Assembly (NCBI GenBank): GCA_013399855.1
Contig: VXAY01003154.1
Location: forward strand, 1,056,106 to 1,120,105
Direction: 5' to 3'
DNA length: 64,000 nt
Source of the DNA: Oxyruncus cristatus
Lineage: Eukaryota; Chordata; Aves; Passeriformes; Cotingidae
The first letter of the stretch is position 1. Every line of letters starts with the position of its first letter. Both the position numbers and the translations under genes were made by a program. The notes below the pieces were generated by a model. The model saw nothing but the letters and a program-made list of their open reading frames with translations, was not told the origin of the DNA and did not search any database. Shown here piece by piece: positions 38,241 through 49,700 of the stretch.

Positions 38241-41200
38241 TCCTCCACAAGGTGCAACCCCACAGGTTCTGGAAAACTGTCCGGAGAACTGTCAGGCCTG
38301 ACCAGCGAGAAAAACAAGCCCCGTGTCCCTCAGTCTTCTCTATGCCTTCAGTTTTACAGAGGTCTATGTTGTTGCCCTTCACATTGGTCACTGATTTCAG
38401 TGCTAGATGAGCTTTGATGTCCATTCCAATGCACTGGAGCACTGTCTTTATATTCCTCCTGGAAAGCCCATACCAGCTTCCACTTTCCGTGTAGTGTCTC
38501 TTTCTTTATTTGATCTGTCAGGATTTCCCTGTTTATCCATATCTTCATCTACTTCAAGGTTCTCCAAAAGGCAGATGCTCCCCACAATGCAAGGCTGCTC
38601 TTATCTTCCATTATTATTCCCCAAATCTACATCTCAACCATTAATCTTAATCTAAGGTTTGTAATGTAAACTCATTACCTCCTGTCAAATCTTCTGCTAG
38701 GCTTTTGTGCATCGTGTCTGGCTTGAAAATTGCTTGCAAGGACTGTATTACTGCCATTTGTCATTAATATGAGTCACAGCATCATCAGCCTCAAACCTCA
38801 GAATCACTTCTGGTTAACCTTGGGAAATCCGTCAAAATTGCATTAACTTACATTTGGCAGTTGCAGTATTGCAGATTTTGTAGCAGTCGCTCTAACAATC
38901 AAACACCCATCAGAAATTTCTATGAGATGCTGAGCTACTAGACAGCATATTTGTCAAAGCATTAAAATCAAGCAGGTGAACAAACCACATTCTGGTGTCT
39001 GACCACATATGTCAGGACAGACAGGAGAGTCTAAGCTAAGAGTTAACTGACACAGCTTGCGTAGGCAGGACTTAGAACTGGAACTATTTCTCAAGCCACT
39101 GGGTCTTGTTCTCTGATGTCATGGAGGTCAAATTACTGAAGTTCCACCCATAAGTACATGAGGTACAAAGGTACCAAGGCTAATTCAGCCACCATCTTGC
39201 AGTACAAAAGGGTTATTTCAAATTAGAATTTTCCTGAGATGTATAAACTTTCAATGAATTCCAAATGTAGGTTTGAATTGGGGCCAGTTTTTCACCCACT
39301 TCTTGCACTAACATTGAGCTTTGGTTTAATTTAGTAATCTTTACCTGCCTTCATGCACCTATAAAAGACAAGCATCTGCTCTCAGCTGTCATTTTGCCAA
39401 ACTCAAGTAGCATCCTCGGCGTCTCTTTCCCAAACCTTCATACTCATTGTTTGTGTTTGTAGTTTGAACATGGATGTAGTTCTTGAACATGGATGAACAG
39501 AATTGCCCACAGCATTCTAGATGAATCTAGCAGCACCTTTTACAAAGTAATTTCCAGATTTTGGCGTAAGGATTTTGCATTTGTCCTTCATTTCTGCATT
39601 TGCGTCTTTTGCATTTGCCTTTTTCCCCGTGCCACAAAGTACTGGTGACGTAGATGTGCAACATTAAAGAAGCCCTCATTTTTCTGCCTAACAGTTCTTC
39701 AATAATCTCCTCAATTCAGACAGAAATTCTTGCAATTAATCCTAATTGTAAAAACTGTAGTTGTGTCATGATTCAATGTCTTCCAACCATACATTATCAG
39801 TACATTCCCATTTCAGTATCCGTCTCATAGCATTAGAAGAATTATTTGCGATGTTCTGAGCCGTATCATAAAATAAACATATTTATCATAGTGTTTGCCT
39901 AGCAGGGTTCAGAATTAACTGGTTTTGAAAAATCCCCAGCCACCTGCATTTCACCACTAAATGCTGTGTAGCAAGTAGCCTACATGAGTTGAGTTTCTGC
40001 TGTGAATTTACTTAATATGAAAGCTCTGGGCACAGGAATTACTTCCTGGGCTAAAATACTAAAGGCATAGTTTCATTTGGAGTCTTGCAGAAAAAAAAAT
40101 TGGGAAAAAACCAAAATAATGCACACCATGCAGTGTTCTGAGCAAATAATGCTGAGGAGCTAAATACTTTGTTAACTATGAGGGACTTTATATAGCTGAC
40201 AATATTTTCAGAGAATTTAGAGGTTGAAAATTTCTCATATGTTTCCTAGTACTTTATTCTGAACATATATAACCCATTCCAATGGTGTGCTAGGCTGCCT
40301 TTGCAACTACTGAACTTTATGGCTCAGAACTATGTGGGAAATCTTTAGACACGTTCCATGCTCAGTAACAATAGATTTCATACATTCAGCAGAGGCTTGT
40401 AAAATTTACATTCTGTCCAAAACTGTGCTGAATTCAGAATAAAGTCAGAAGCTCTGGCCTCAGCTCCACGTTACAGGGCAAATTTTGCCCCACATCTTTA
40501 CCGCTTGGTCTGAAAAAAGAGAAACCCTTAAACTCCTATGCTAGACCACAGTTTCATGTCCAGTGATTAAATATTTAATGCAAGGATAGAGATGTTTTCA
40601 AATATTTCACAGCAGAAACATAATACAAAATATTAATATATGGAAAATGCAAATTTGATTCTGCAGAAATAAAGGATAAATAAATATTAGCCAATATACT
40701 AAAGCACAGCTAAAAATAAGTAAATATGAGCCTATCAGTGGAACATTCTGTGTGTCTTCATGTCATCTTACCAGAATGCAAAATAAACTTATCTGTGTAA
40801 AAGCTGCCTTTGTTCAATCAGTGTTCATTAAAAAAATACATATATTAGTAAAAATAGAAATAGCAGTTACTAAAACAAGCAGTTATTATACTTAAAAGTT
40901 AAGAAAGTTCCCCAACTGACTAGGGACAATGTCTAAATTTGCAAAATATGTTAATAAAATAATCTGTGCTAGTCTTTTACAGCAAAGGGATTTGTGCCTA
41001 TACTAGATTTGCCAAATATTTAGTTAGTGATTCATATTTCCTTGGCTATATCTTAAGTCAATAAGCATTTTTTTAATTTCTGACAAAATTTACATAACCA
41101 GTTACTGTTTCCCTCTTCCACTAATCCTTCTGCTGTTGCAGAACCTACAAAATCAGGACATAGCATTATCATTCTGTGCTTTTCATTGTATTTTTCAAAA

Positions 41201-42225
41201 CACTGAAAGTGTTGAGACTCAACAGACAGATGTGTGAAGACTGAAGAGCATTTTCCAGTCAGTAAAAGAAATACTCTTTTTTGTACGAAATTAACCTCTA
41301 ACCCACCAACTCCACCTAACTGCTAGTAAGAAAGCCTGTGGACTTTAGTTTCCCACTTAATAATTTCTAGAACACTAGGATCATCAGAGGAAGCAGAACA
41401 CGACACTACTGTTGTGGTCAGTTTATAGGATCATACTCTCACCCCCAGTGAATCAATGGGCTTCCTGGTAATATGAAAGCCATTATCTGTAAGAGATAAT
41501 ATGATTCTTCCTTGATCTCCTGCTTCAGAAAATCTGGCTGTCTGTTCTTCCATATTATTGCAATGCAAGGACACATCTGAGAAAGTCAGAAAGTGGCATG
41601 GAGATCTCTCAGCTGTGTTCTGCTTTCACACAAAATTTCCAAAATAAAATCCAAGTGTTGATGAGCACCATCCACCAATGGTGTTCAAAATGCTTTAGAA
41701 AAGGTGGAGTCATGAATCTACTCAGGATCATCAGCAAAGCCAGGAGCAGAAATAACATCCTGGGTTTTATATTTAGCAACTGGGTCTCATGGAGTCATAG
41801 TTAGTCCTACCACTAGTTAATTCCTTCTACTATGAATCCAATCACACTGTGGCAGGAGTTTTGGATTCGTCTAGACAGTTGCACAGACTCACAGATCAGC
41901 TCCAGTACTCCTGTGTGACTGTCATACAGAGAATATTTTAACAAATGTCCCAAAAATAGCACAGCCATACCTGATACTGAACGGTAGTTGGTAGCAAGTC
42001 TAAAATGGAAAATAGAATGATTTCTTGCATGGAAATAACAGATATATAAGGGTGTGGTCCTTGAGTGAACCGGGATATATTGCAGATGTATCCACAGTCA
42101 GGAAAAAACTGAGCCTTACTTCTTTCACATTAAAAATTTGTAAATGAATATATTTTATATCTATTAGAAAGATGTGTGTGTGAGTACCAAAGCTTTTTCA
42201 GATGGGGGTGGAAGGATTACTTTTT
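38241..42225. other. AT-rich unique sequence, no gene seen
   Basis: About 4 kb with no recognisable gene or transposon. GC content falls gradually away from the LTR-derived block after 38650, and open frames are very short. Confidence 0.55.
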
Positions 42226-42530
42226 CAACATCTCTTCAAATTACATAACTACAGTACAGTTATTTGGTAATTATCGGTACAATTGTAGAGTAGTAACAGC
42301 CTTCGTTATTACCAGTTACCACTAATTTTCTGTTTCTATTACTGTGTGCCTAATTATGGTGTAATTACACCAGAGTTAATTTGTAACATTAATGCACTCA
42401 GTAAAAGTATTAACATGAGAAAAGACAATGAATAATACAGTTATGTAGTGAATTACCCAGTAGTGTTAATTAGTTCTAGTTAGTTATTGAAAGGGAACTT
42501 GCAGAGCAATTCTGCTGTAACTGAACTGCA
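42226..42530. promoter_or_regulatory. Candidate noncoding element rich in homeodomain TAAT sites
   Basis: About 300 bp containing at least seven TAAT/ATTA cores. The strongest feature is a perfect 16-bp palindrome, TGGTGTAATTACACCA, at 42357-42372, centred on TAATTA, a site type bound by paired-class and related homeodomain dimers. No repeat signature and no open frame explain it. Function is inferred from motif content alone, and AT-rich DNA yields such cores readily. Confidence 0.25.
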
Positions 42531-42879
42531 ATCAAAGTTCCCCCATTGTAAATCACAGGAAGGTTTCATCAAGGCTTGAATGGATTCCATTAAAAACAAA
42601 TAATGCTCTTAAGCTCTTTAAAAAATCATTTGGAGCCACATATACAAAATTCTTTGAAATGTCAATATAATTTCACACAATTAAAACAGAGGAACAAATA
42701 ACAACTACAACAAACCACAAATAAAAGTTCCAAATATTCTTGTTGGACAGTTGGTGATGTGATCTTGACCAGAGATGTCTGAATTTAATTATTTTAGGAG
42801 GTTACTCTAGCAAGTTAAATCAACGCATTCTCAAAGGATTGAAGTCTCACGAAGGCCCACACTGACCACATCCCAGGCT

Positions 42880-43465
42880 TCTCTAAGAGGTCTTTAGAGC
42901 CCTCTCTCAAAATATTCATTGCCAGTTGCCTCAACCCCTGTGGTAACAGCCTGGAAGAGCAGGTATGGAGCTCCAGAATCAGCCAGATCCGATAGCTGAA
43001 GAAAATAGGAGGAGGAAAAGGTCTCCAAGCTTTGGCATGGTGGAGAGCAGCAGGTCTGTGCCCAGAGCAAGGGCAGACCCTGCTGTACTCCCCTTCCCTG
43101 TGCCTGGCTCCAGGGTGCTGCTGGTCCTACACAGCTCCTGTCCCTGGGCCATGGGACAAGGATGATGCCAGGGACATCAGGAAAGCTGAAGACCCCTGGC
43201 AAACTTCTTTACCTTCCCTGACTGCCTCCTTCAAGTATCTTGTGCTAATCCGGGTTGCGTCTAAGGGAAAGTATGAGTTATCAGGGGGCTTGGACACAGC
43301 AGCTGTTCCCTCAGGGCCCCACAACAGCAGGTTGTCATTGCCCACCCATGGTGTCACACCTGACCTGACTGGGCAGGTGCAGAAGAGATCAAGGCTTCCC
43401 CTCCTGCTCTCCCTTCCTCCCTTCCACACTGGAGACAACCTCCAAAGGGGCACAGATACATCCAC
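42880..43465. other. GC-rich unassigned sequence
   Basis: Clearly GC-richer than its surroundings and directly abutting the CR1 at 43466. Overlapping frames of 146 codons (plus, 43032-43472) and 112 codons (minus, 43127-43465) cover the same bases in incompatible ways and show no domain. It may be old repeat-derived DNA of the cluster that follows, but no landmark identifies it. Confidence 0.35.
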
Positions 43466-43702
43466 ATCATAGAACCGCAGAATCGTAGAACCATAGAATC
43501 AGCTGGGTTGGAAAGGACCTCTGAGATCATCAAGTCCAACCCTTAATCCAACACTGCCATGGTTACTAGACCATGGCACTAAGTGCCACATCCAGTCTCA
43601 TCTTACAAACCTCCAGGGATGGAGAATCCACCACTTCCCTGGGCAGCCCATTCCAATCCCTGATTACTCTCTCTAAAGAATTTCTTCCTAATATCTGACT
43701 TA
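43466..43702 (-). mobile_element. CR1: CR1 LINE 3'-end fragment
   Basis: Minus-sense CR1 whose plus strand starts with an expanded terminal repeat: three tandem variants of the form ATAGAACC/GCAGAATCGT/CATAGAATC. It continues with GGTTGGAAAGGACCTCTGAG, TTACTAGACCATGGCACTAA, CACATCCAGTCTCATCTTA and TTTCTTCCTAATATCTGACT, then ends. It belongs to the same subfamily as the copies at 34 and 45 kb. The 154-codon minus frame at 43566-44030 runs through this CR1 and the neighbouring LTR, so it is a chance frame. Confidence 0.93.
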
Positions 43703-43874
43703 ATATCCATCCCGGCCCAACCCCACATCTCTCTGCCTTGTGCCAGCTCCTCCCAAGCCCTGGCTGGAGCCTTTCCCGCCAAAAGGCACAAGTGCTCCCG
43801 CTGCCAGAGCCCTTTGCCATAAGCTGGCCTTTCTCTGGGAGCCGGGCAGGAAACTTCCCCAGCACCTCTCCATC

Positions 43875-44914
43875 TGTAGTGGGTTGACCCTGGCTGGACA
43901 CCAGGTCCCCACTAAAGCTGCTCTCTCCCTCGCCTCCGCAACTGGACAGAGCAGAAAAAAATATAAAAAAGGATTCATGTGTTGAGATGAGAGCTGGGAG
44001 AGGTCTCTTACTGATCACCATCATGGGCAAAACAGACTCAGAGGGGGAATATTAATTAAATTTACTACAGACAGGATCAGAGCAAAACGCTTTACCCCCA
44101 CTTATCCTTCCTTCCAAGTTCTACCTCCTCATCACTCCCCCCAGTGGTGCAGGGGGACAGGGAATGGGGGTTACTGTCAGTTGTTGTTTCTGCTGCTGCT
44201 CAGGGGGAGGAGTCCTTCCCCTGCTCCCGTGGGCTCCCTCCCACAGGAGACAATTCTTCACTAACCTCTCTGGTGTGAGTCCATCCCACAGGCAGCAGTT
44301 CTTCCCAAACTGCTGTCCCGTGGGTCACTCCTCCATGGGGTGCAGTCCTTCACAAATGAGCTGTACGGATGTGGGTCCCCCACAGGGGCCACAAGTCCTG
44401 CCCAGGAAAAAACCTGCTCCAGCATGGACTTCCCTTTCCACGGGCTGCGGGTCCCCAGCAGGACCCTGATCCATCCTGGGCCTCCCACGGGGTCACAGCC
44501 TCCTTCATTCATCCACCTGCTCCAGCATGGGCTCCTCCATGGGCTGCAGGTGGTTCTCTGCACCCCGATGGTCCTCCCTGGGCTGCAGGGGCACAGCTGC
44601 TCCACCATGGTGTGCACCACGGGCTGCAGGGCCTCAGCTCCTTCTTTGTGTATACATTGTTGTTCAGATGTTCTCACTTCGTTCTTCCCTGGCTGCAATT
44701 TTCATCTGCACAATAATTTTCCATTCTTAAATATGTTACCAGGGAGGTGTTACTGTCACTCCTAATTGGCTCGGCCTTGGCCAGCACAGGAAGCCCATCC
44801 TGGAGCCGGCTGGCATTGGCTCCTCCAGACACAGGGCAAGCTTCTAGCAGATTCTAACAGAAGCCACCCCTGTAGCTCCCCCACTACCAAAACCAACCAC
44901 AGAAAGCCAATACA
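43875..44914 (-). mobile_element. Solo LTR of an avian LTR retrotransposon, about 1,040 bp
   Basis: The element starts TGTAGTGGGTTGACCCTGGC and ends CCAATACA, the 5'-TG...CA-3' boundaries expected of an LTR. The flanking pentamers CCATC and CAATC match at four of five bases, compatible with a decayed target duplication. The sense strand is probably minus, where an ATATTTAAG TATA-like box (about 44729-44737) follows a short upstream region and an AT-rich segment with possible polyadenylation signals (44050-44065) lies near the other end. Between them is a degenerate tandem array of roughly 30-bp units with the words CCACGGGCTGC and CTCCAGCATGG (44180-44640). No gag, pol or env remnant adjoins it. 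Frames up to 145 codons inside are not genes. Confidence 0.75.
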
Positions 44915-45039
44915 CAATCCTACAGAGACTGCTCAGGGAAGCTGAGGGACAAAGGCAGGGATGCAGAGCAGACCTTTTGGCTGGCTGTCCCATAGGACTG
45001 CTGCTGCTGCTTTCCGAAGTACCAGGAGACCCTTCAGGA

Positions 45040-45264
45040 ATCATAGAATCATAGAATAATCAAAGAATCATAAAATCAGCTGGGTTGGAAAGGACCTCTG
45101 AGATCATCAAGTCCAACCCTTGATCCACTACCACCACGGTTACTAGACCATGGCACTAAGTGCCACATCCAGCCTCATCCTAAAAACCTCCAGAATCCAC
45201 CACTTCTCTGGGCAGCCCATTCCAGTGCCTGATTACCCTCTCTGTAAAGAACTTCTTCCTAAAA
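45040..45264 (-). mobile_element. CR1: CR1 LINE 3'-end fragment
   Basis: Minus-sense CR1 with a well-preserved multi-copy terminal repeat at its plus-strand start: ATCATAGAATCATAGAATAA, then CAAAGAATCATAAAATCAGC. It continues with GGTTGGAAAGGACCTCTGAG, TTACTAGACCATGGCACTAA, a deletion within the CTCCAGGGATGGAGAATCC block, and AGAACTTCTTCCTAAAAGTC. Confidence 0.94.
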
Positions 45265-46209
45265 GTCCTCTACCTACCTCTCCCACAGCTTCCTTGGGAT
45301 TTCTTTGGTGTTCCCCTCCTGGGATGAAAAAAGGTCAGGCATTTTGCATGTGCCTCTTGGCAGGACTCAGCATGGACTGCTGAGGAAGCCCTGGAGAAGC
45401 TGACACAAGCCAGCTGCTCCAGGATGGGCTGTCAGAGGCAGCAGCATCCAGGGCCCCATCTCCCTTGATGACATAACACTGTTTACATGGTCTTCTGCAT
45501 TCGCCTCTTCTGCTTTGCCTGCCTCCCACACTGGACCAGAAGGAGAGGTGCCTGTCCACCCTGCAGGCAGCCTTTGGAGCAGGATGATGACTATGAGGAG
45601 CATGTGGTCAGCTCATCTACCCACTGCTGGAGGAACAAGTCCATGTTTCAGAGCAGATCCCTGTAGAGGCACTAGAACCCACACAGGCAGCCCACCAGCT
45701 ATGACTCCTCAGCTGGCAAAAGGGAGCTTGTGGGAACAGACAGAGCACAGAGGCAGGTTTCAGCTTTGGGGCTCTCAAATGCCACCTCCCACCAGGCTCC
45801 TGCTCCCCATGTGAATCCCACTGAGAGCAGGGGAGTTCCCAGCCAGCCCTGCTGCTGCTCCCCACATCCTTAATCAGCACAGTGGTGCTATGGCCCTGCT
45901 GGGACAGAGACCTTCATATTGGCCTCTATCCGGGGGCTTTTCAGGGGGTGTGCGTTCCAAAACCAAACATCCCACTGTAGGAAATGTTTTCCAACGCTGT
46001 CTCAACAGCACAGAAAACCCAAACGGGAGAATATTTTGGAGTGCTCAGTGATTTCACTTAATGTAAGTTTTGTAACAGAAGATGTTTCACAGTCTCCCAC
46101 TTCCAGGCCCCAGAGAAGGAATGTCCAAGCTTTTTGACCTGTAGCCAGGCTGTGGGTACTAAAGACCTGTGCATAGTCTGGGTGTCACATATAGGACCTC
46201 TACAGGTCC
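45265..46209. other. GC-rich unassigned sequence between two CR1 copies
   Basis: GC-rich sequence carrying overlapping frames of 60-100 codons on both strands, with no recognisable domain. Its composition resembles the LTR nearby, but I could not align landmarks with confidence. It may be an old LTR-derived fragment or unique sequence. Confidence 0.35.
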
Positions 46210-46720
46210 CAGGGAGCCTGGTGTTGGGTTGAACATCAGCCAGCACTGTGTTCTTTTAGGCAAAAGTAGCCAGTGGTATGCATTAGGCAGAGTGCAGGGA
46301 GCTGATCCTTTGCTTCTCCTCAGCATTGGTGAGGCCAAACCTGTTGTCCTGTGTACAGTCCTGAGCTCCCCAGTGCAAGACAGACGTGGGCATACTGGGA
46401 GAGTGCAGCCAAGGGCTGAACTATGATGATGAAGGGACTGGAGCATCTCCCGTGGGAGAAAAAGCTGGGAGAGCTCAGACTCTATCCTGTACAAGTGAAA
46501 GTTCAGGGCAGATCTTATTAAGGTATAAAGATGAGGTAACCAGCCTGTCTCCAATGAAATATAGTAACAGTAACAAAGCACTCCAAAGGAATCAGTGACT
46601 CAAAAACTGTACAATTTCAAGCACGTAAGTGCCTTCGTGTTGTGTGTGGGTTCTTCACGGTGGGTTGGACTAGATGACCTTTAAAGCTCCCTTCCAACCC
46701 AAACTATTCTATGATTCTAT
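46210..46720 (+). mobile_element. CR1: Internally deleted CR1 LINE
   Basis: Plus-sense CR1. GTTGAACATCAGCCAGCACT (about 46227) and AGCCAGTGGTATGCATTAGG lie upstream of CTCAGCATTGGTGAGGCCAA, GAGCTCCCCAGTGCAAGACA, GGGACTGGAGCATCTCCCGT and CAGGGCAGATCTTATTAAGG, the normal order of the CR1 3' third. Similarity fades after about 46530. The true 3' terminus then appears at 46657-46720: GGTTGGACTAGATGACCTTT, CCTTCCAACCCAAACTATTC and a classical TATGATTCTATGACT end. A few hundred bases of the usual sequence are missing between the two parts. Confidence 0.88.
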
Positions 46721-49700
46721 GACTCGTAGATCATCCCATCTTTGAATAGCTTTCAGTTCCTTAAGTGAGAAATGCTGCTTTTCTCAGGCTATTTCCACTC
46801 AAGCAAACAGGAGCAGAAAAATAGCTAGAATGTTACGAACAACCGCACTGAGAGCCGAGCAGCCAGCAGCTAGCTCTCATCAATTAGAAAATGAAGTTCA
46901 GCTGTAGCAAAACACAACAGAGAACTACGGATCTGTCTGCTTTATACTGTGACTGTGTCATTCCAAATGAGTCCTGCTCCAGTCAGCCTCCAAATTATTC
47001 ATCCTAGGTCAGCAAAGTGGTTGGAACAGGCAGAGCTGGCTAGAGGGCAAGCCTGGGTATCTTGCCTTGGCTCTGTCCCCAGCTGCCCACACAAAACAAC
47101 TGAAAAGCAGTAGAGCTACTATTGAAATCCACAGCAAGGCCACTGCAGCCCTCCCAGGAGCAGGGCAGGAGTAGGGGATTTCCTTTCCCAGACAGTTTGC
47201 TCATGGAACAGAATATATTTGACCTTGTGATCAGTGTGGGTTCACAGTCAAAGAAAAAGAGAGACATACCATGCATTCTAGCATATTTCCTGCTGCAGGT
47301 ATTTACAAATTGGAACCTTCCTCTTCTTATCAGTCAAAAATTTGTGAGGAAAGGTCAGATCAGTACAGAGCTTTTAGTGTGTTCTTAACCTATTAAAACA
47401 AGAGTGCAAAATTACAGATAAAGAGCGGCTTTGAAAAGTTTGAAACCATCTTAGAACATCTGTTCACAGTTTGAAAATAAACGTTCAGATTCTTAAATGT
47501 GTTTGCTATGATCTATTAAGCTGCATTGCATAGGCTTAGGGCACTCCCTGCAATATCCTGTAAACCCACAGCACTATAAGATTTTCCTAGTTAGCTTTTG
47601 TGCTTGGTGAAAGAAACAAAGGTATTCACATACTGTGTCTCAGTCAACCTGTTCACCAACTCGTTATTCAAATTAATCTACTCATTTCTCCCCATCTATG
47701 ACTCCCTCAAGCACTTCCTCTCCATTTTCAGGCAGAGCTGGATGCAACCAAGAGTTTAGGCTAGCAAATATTCCCCCCAAACCCCTATACTTCTATCAAA
47801 GTGTTTCACATTCCTCTTGGTGACTCATGTATACAAAATTCAGTACTGAGACATTCAGTGTTGCAAAAACCAAGGTCTTGCTCTGTTTCTCTTTGTATTA
47901 AATTTCCCATTGCTAAAAGAGGGTTATGGAACATATTTATTAATGCAAGAGGTGGGGCAGGGGAGAGAATCATAAAGCAAGTATTTTTATTTTCTGTCTC
48001 GTAAGAAAATTACTATTTACATTCTTAACCAGAAGAGTCATTTGGGTATACTAGATTTATTACTTATGTAGGACTACCTTTTTTTATATTTCTCACAGAA
48101 AAATTCCAAGCATCCCCACTGAACCGCATCATCAGTGTTTGTTTCTTAGCTTCAGTCACCCTCCTCTGTTACATATCAAAGAGAAGACACTGAAAAGCTT
48201 TGATATATCATGTGGCCATGAAAAATGAGGAGACAGACATTGTTTATTGCTAAATCTGTCCGTTCAACTGAGAGCTTTGAGACCCTGACTCTAAATGTAA
48301 GATATTCTTCTTCATTATACTGTGTCTAAAAGGAATGTGTACTGAAATCCAAAATTATTTCAGCCAAAGCAACTGTATTTATTTAACTCTCAGCCATAAA
48401 AAATCTGATGCAACTCTTTTAAATTCCTTAATAGCTTGTGTACCAGATGTTACTTTTTTCAACACTTTTGCTTGCACGTTTTAATAGCCAGATAGGACAT
48501 CATAATTTTGTTTCTCTTTTATCTTTACGTTAGTATAAATTTGAAGTAAGTTTTATTTTTAAAGAAAATAGATTCTTCTGCAGCCCAGAGCACTGCTTTA
48601 AAATCTGCAGTTGCAATCTGTTCGGAATTGTGGGCTAGAGACAAGTTACCTTTCTACTAACTACTGTATACTTTATTCTTCATGGACTCATTAATGATTT
48701 ACAAAGGTGCAAGAGAAAGAAAGAGAAAACAGACTTCAGATCACCTGTGCAGTTCCCATAAATGTCAATTTAAAAAAAAAAAAAAAGAAAGAACTTTTAA
48801 ATGCAAATTACAAATTAAAAAATATTTTTAGATGTCTTAACACTAATTTTGCAAAAAAAACCCAGAAGATATTTTCAGAAATATTTACAATTAGGAGTAT
48901 TTATACCTTTTTTCACACAGAGAAACTGAATATAAGACTTGCACATTTCAGAGAAAGATATGTTTGAAAAAGAGGGTATTGTTCATTAATGAGATTTTTT
49001 TTATAAATGTTAAGGACCAATCATCAAAATCTCAATTATGATAACAATAGAATTTGAGAATGGACTTTGCCTACATTTTTTTTATTATTGTTTCCCAGTC
49101 TTCATCCTAATCTTTGGTTGTAAACGATCTTGGTCTCCTGGCATGCAACTGTAGCCCAGGAGCCAAAATCTCTGTTGTGGTCACCTGGATGAGCCTGGAA
49201 ATGAGGCCAGTCATTTGATCTTTCTGTTGAGATTAGGGAGAGGTGGTACAGAACATATTGCAGTTCTTTTCCTAGTGTTATTTACATATAATAATGTAGG
49301 ATTCCAATACTGCAACAACCATCCCCTGCCAACAAAGTGCTCCCTTTACATCTTTGAAGGAGTTGGATGTGAGTCCATGCTGTATTTTGTAACAATTTTA
49401 CTGTTACTTTTTCTTCAGATGGATGTTTTCTTACAGTTTGCGATGCTGTAATGTGGAAAACAAAAAAAAAGGAAACCGTGGTTTTGTTGTATTTTAATGT
49501 TTATTCCAAGCCTTAGACAGAAAGTATGGGAATTATTACATCTAAAATGTTTTTAAAAAGCAGCATTATTTTGATTTTTTAATATATAATCTTTATATAT
49601 GTACATATGCATGCACATGACTTTGAGAGGGGGTTTTTTGTTTGGTTTTTTCTCCCCTTTTAAAGTTTTGGATTAACTACGGCAAAAATCATCAAAACTT

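Noticed and set aside
43032..43472. 146-codon plus-strand frame as a secreted protein gene
   Set aside because: A 112-codon frame is open on the other strand over the same bases, there is no domain, and its end runs into a CR1.
43566..44030. 154-codon minus-strand frame, the longest in the window
   Set aside because: It runs across the boundary between a CR1 3' end and a solo LTR, two unrelated insertions, so it cannot be an inherited gene.
44261..44765. Pro/Ser/Cys-rich frames of 141 to 145 codons on both strands
   Set aside because: They are translations of the LTR's degenerate GC-rich tandem array.
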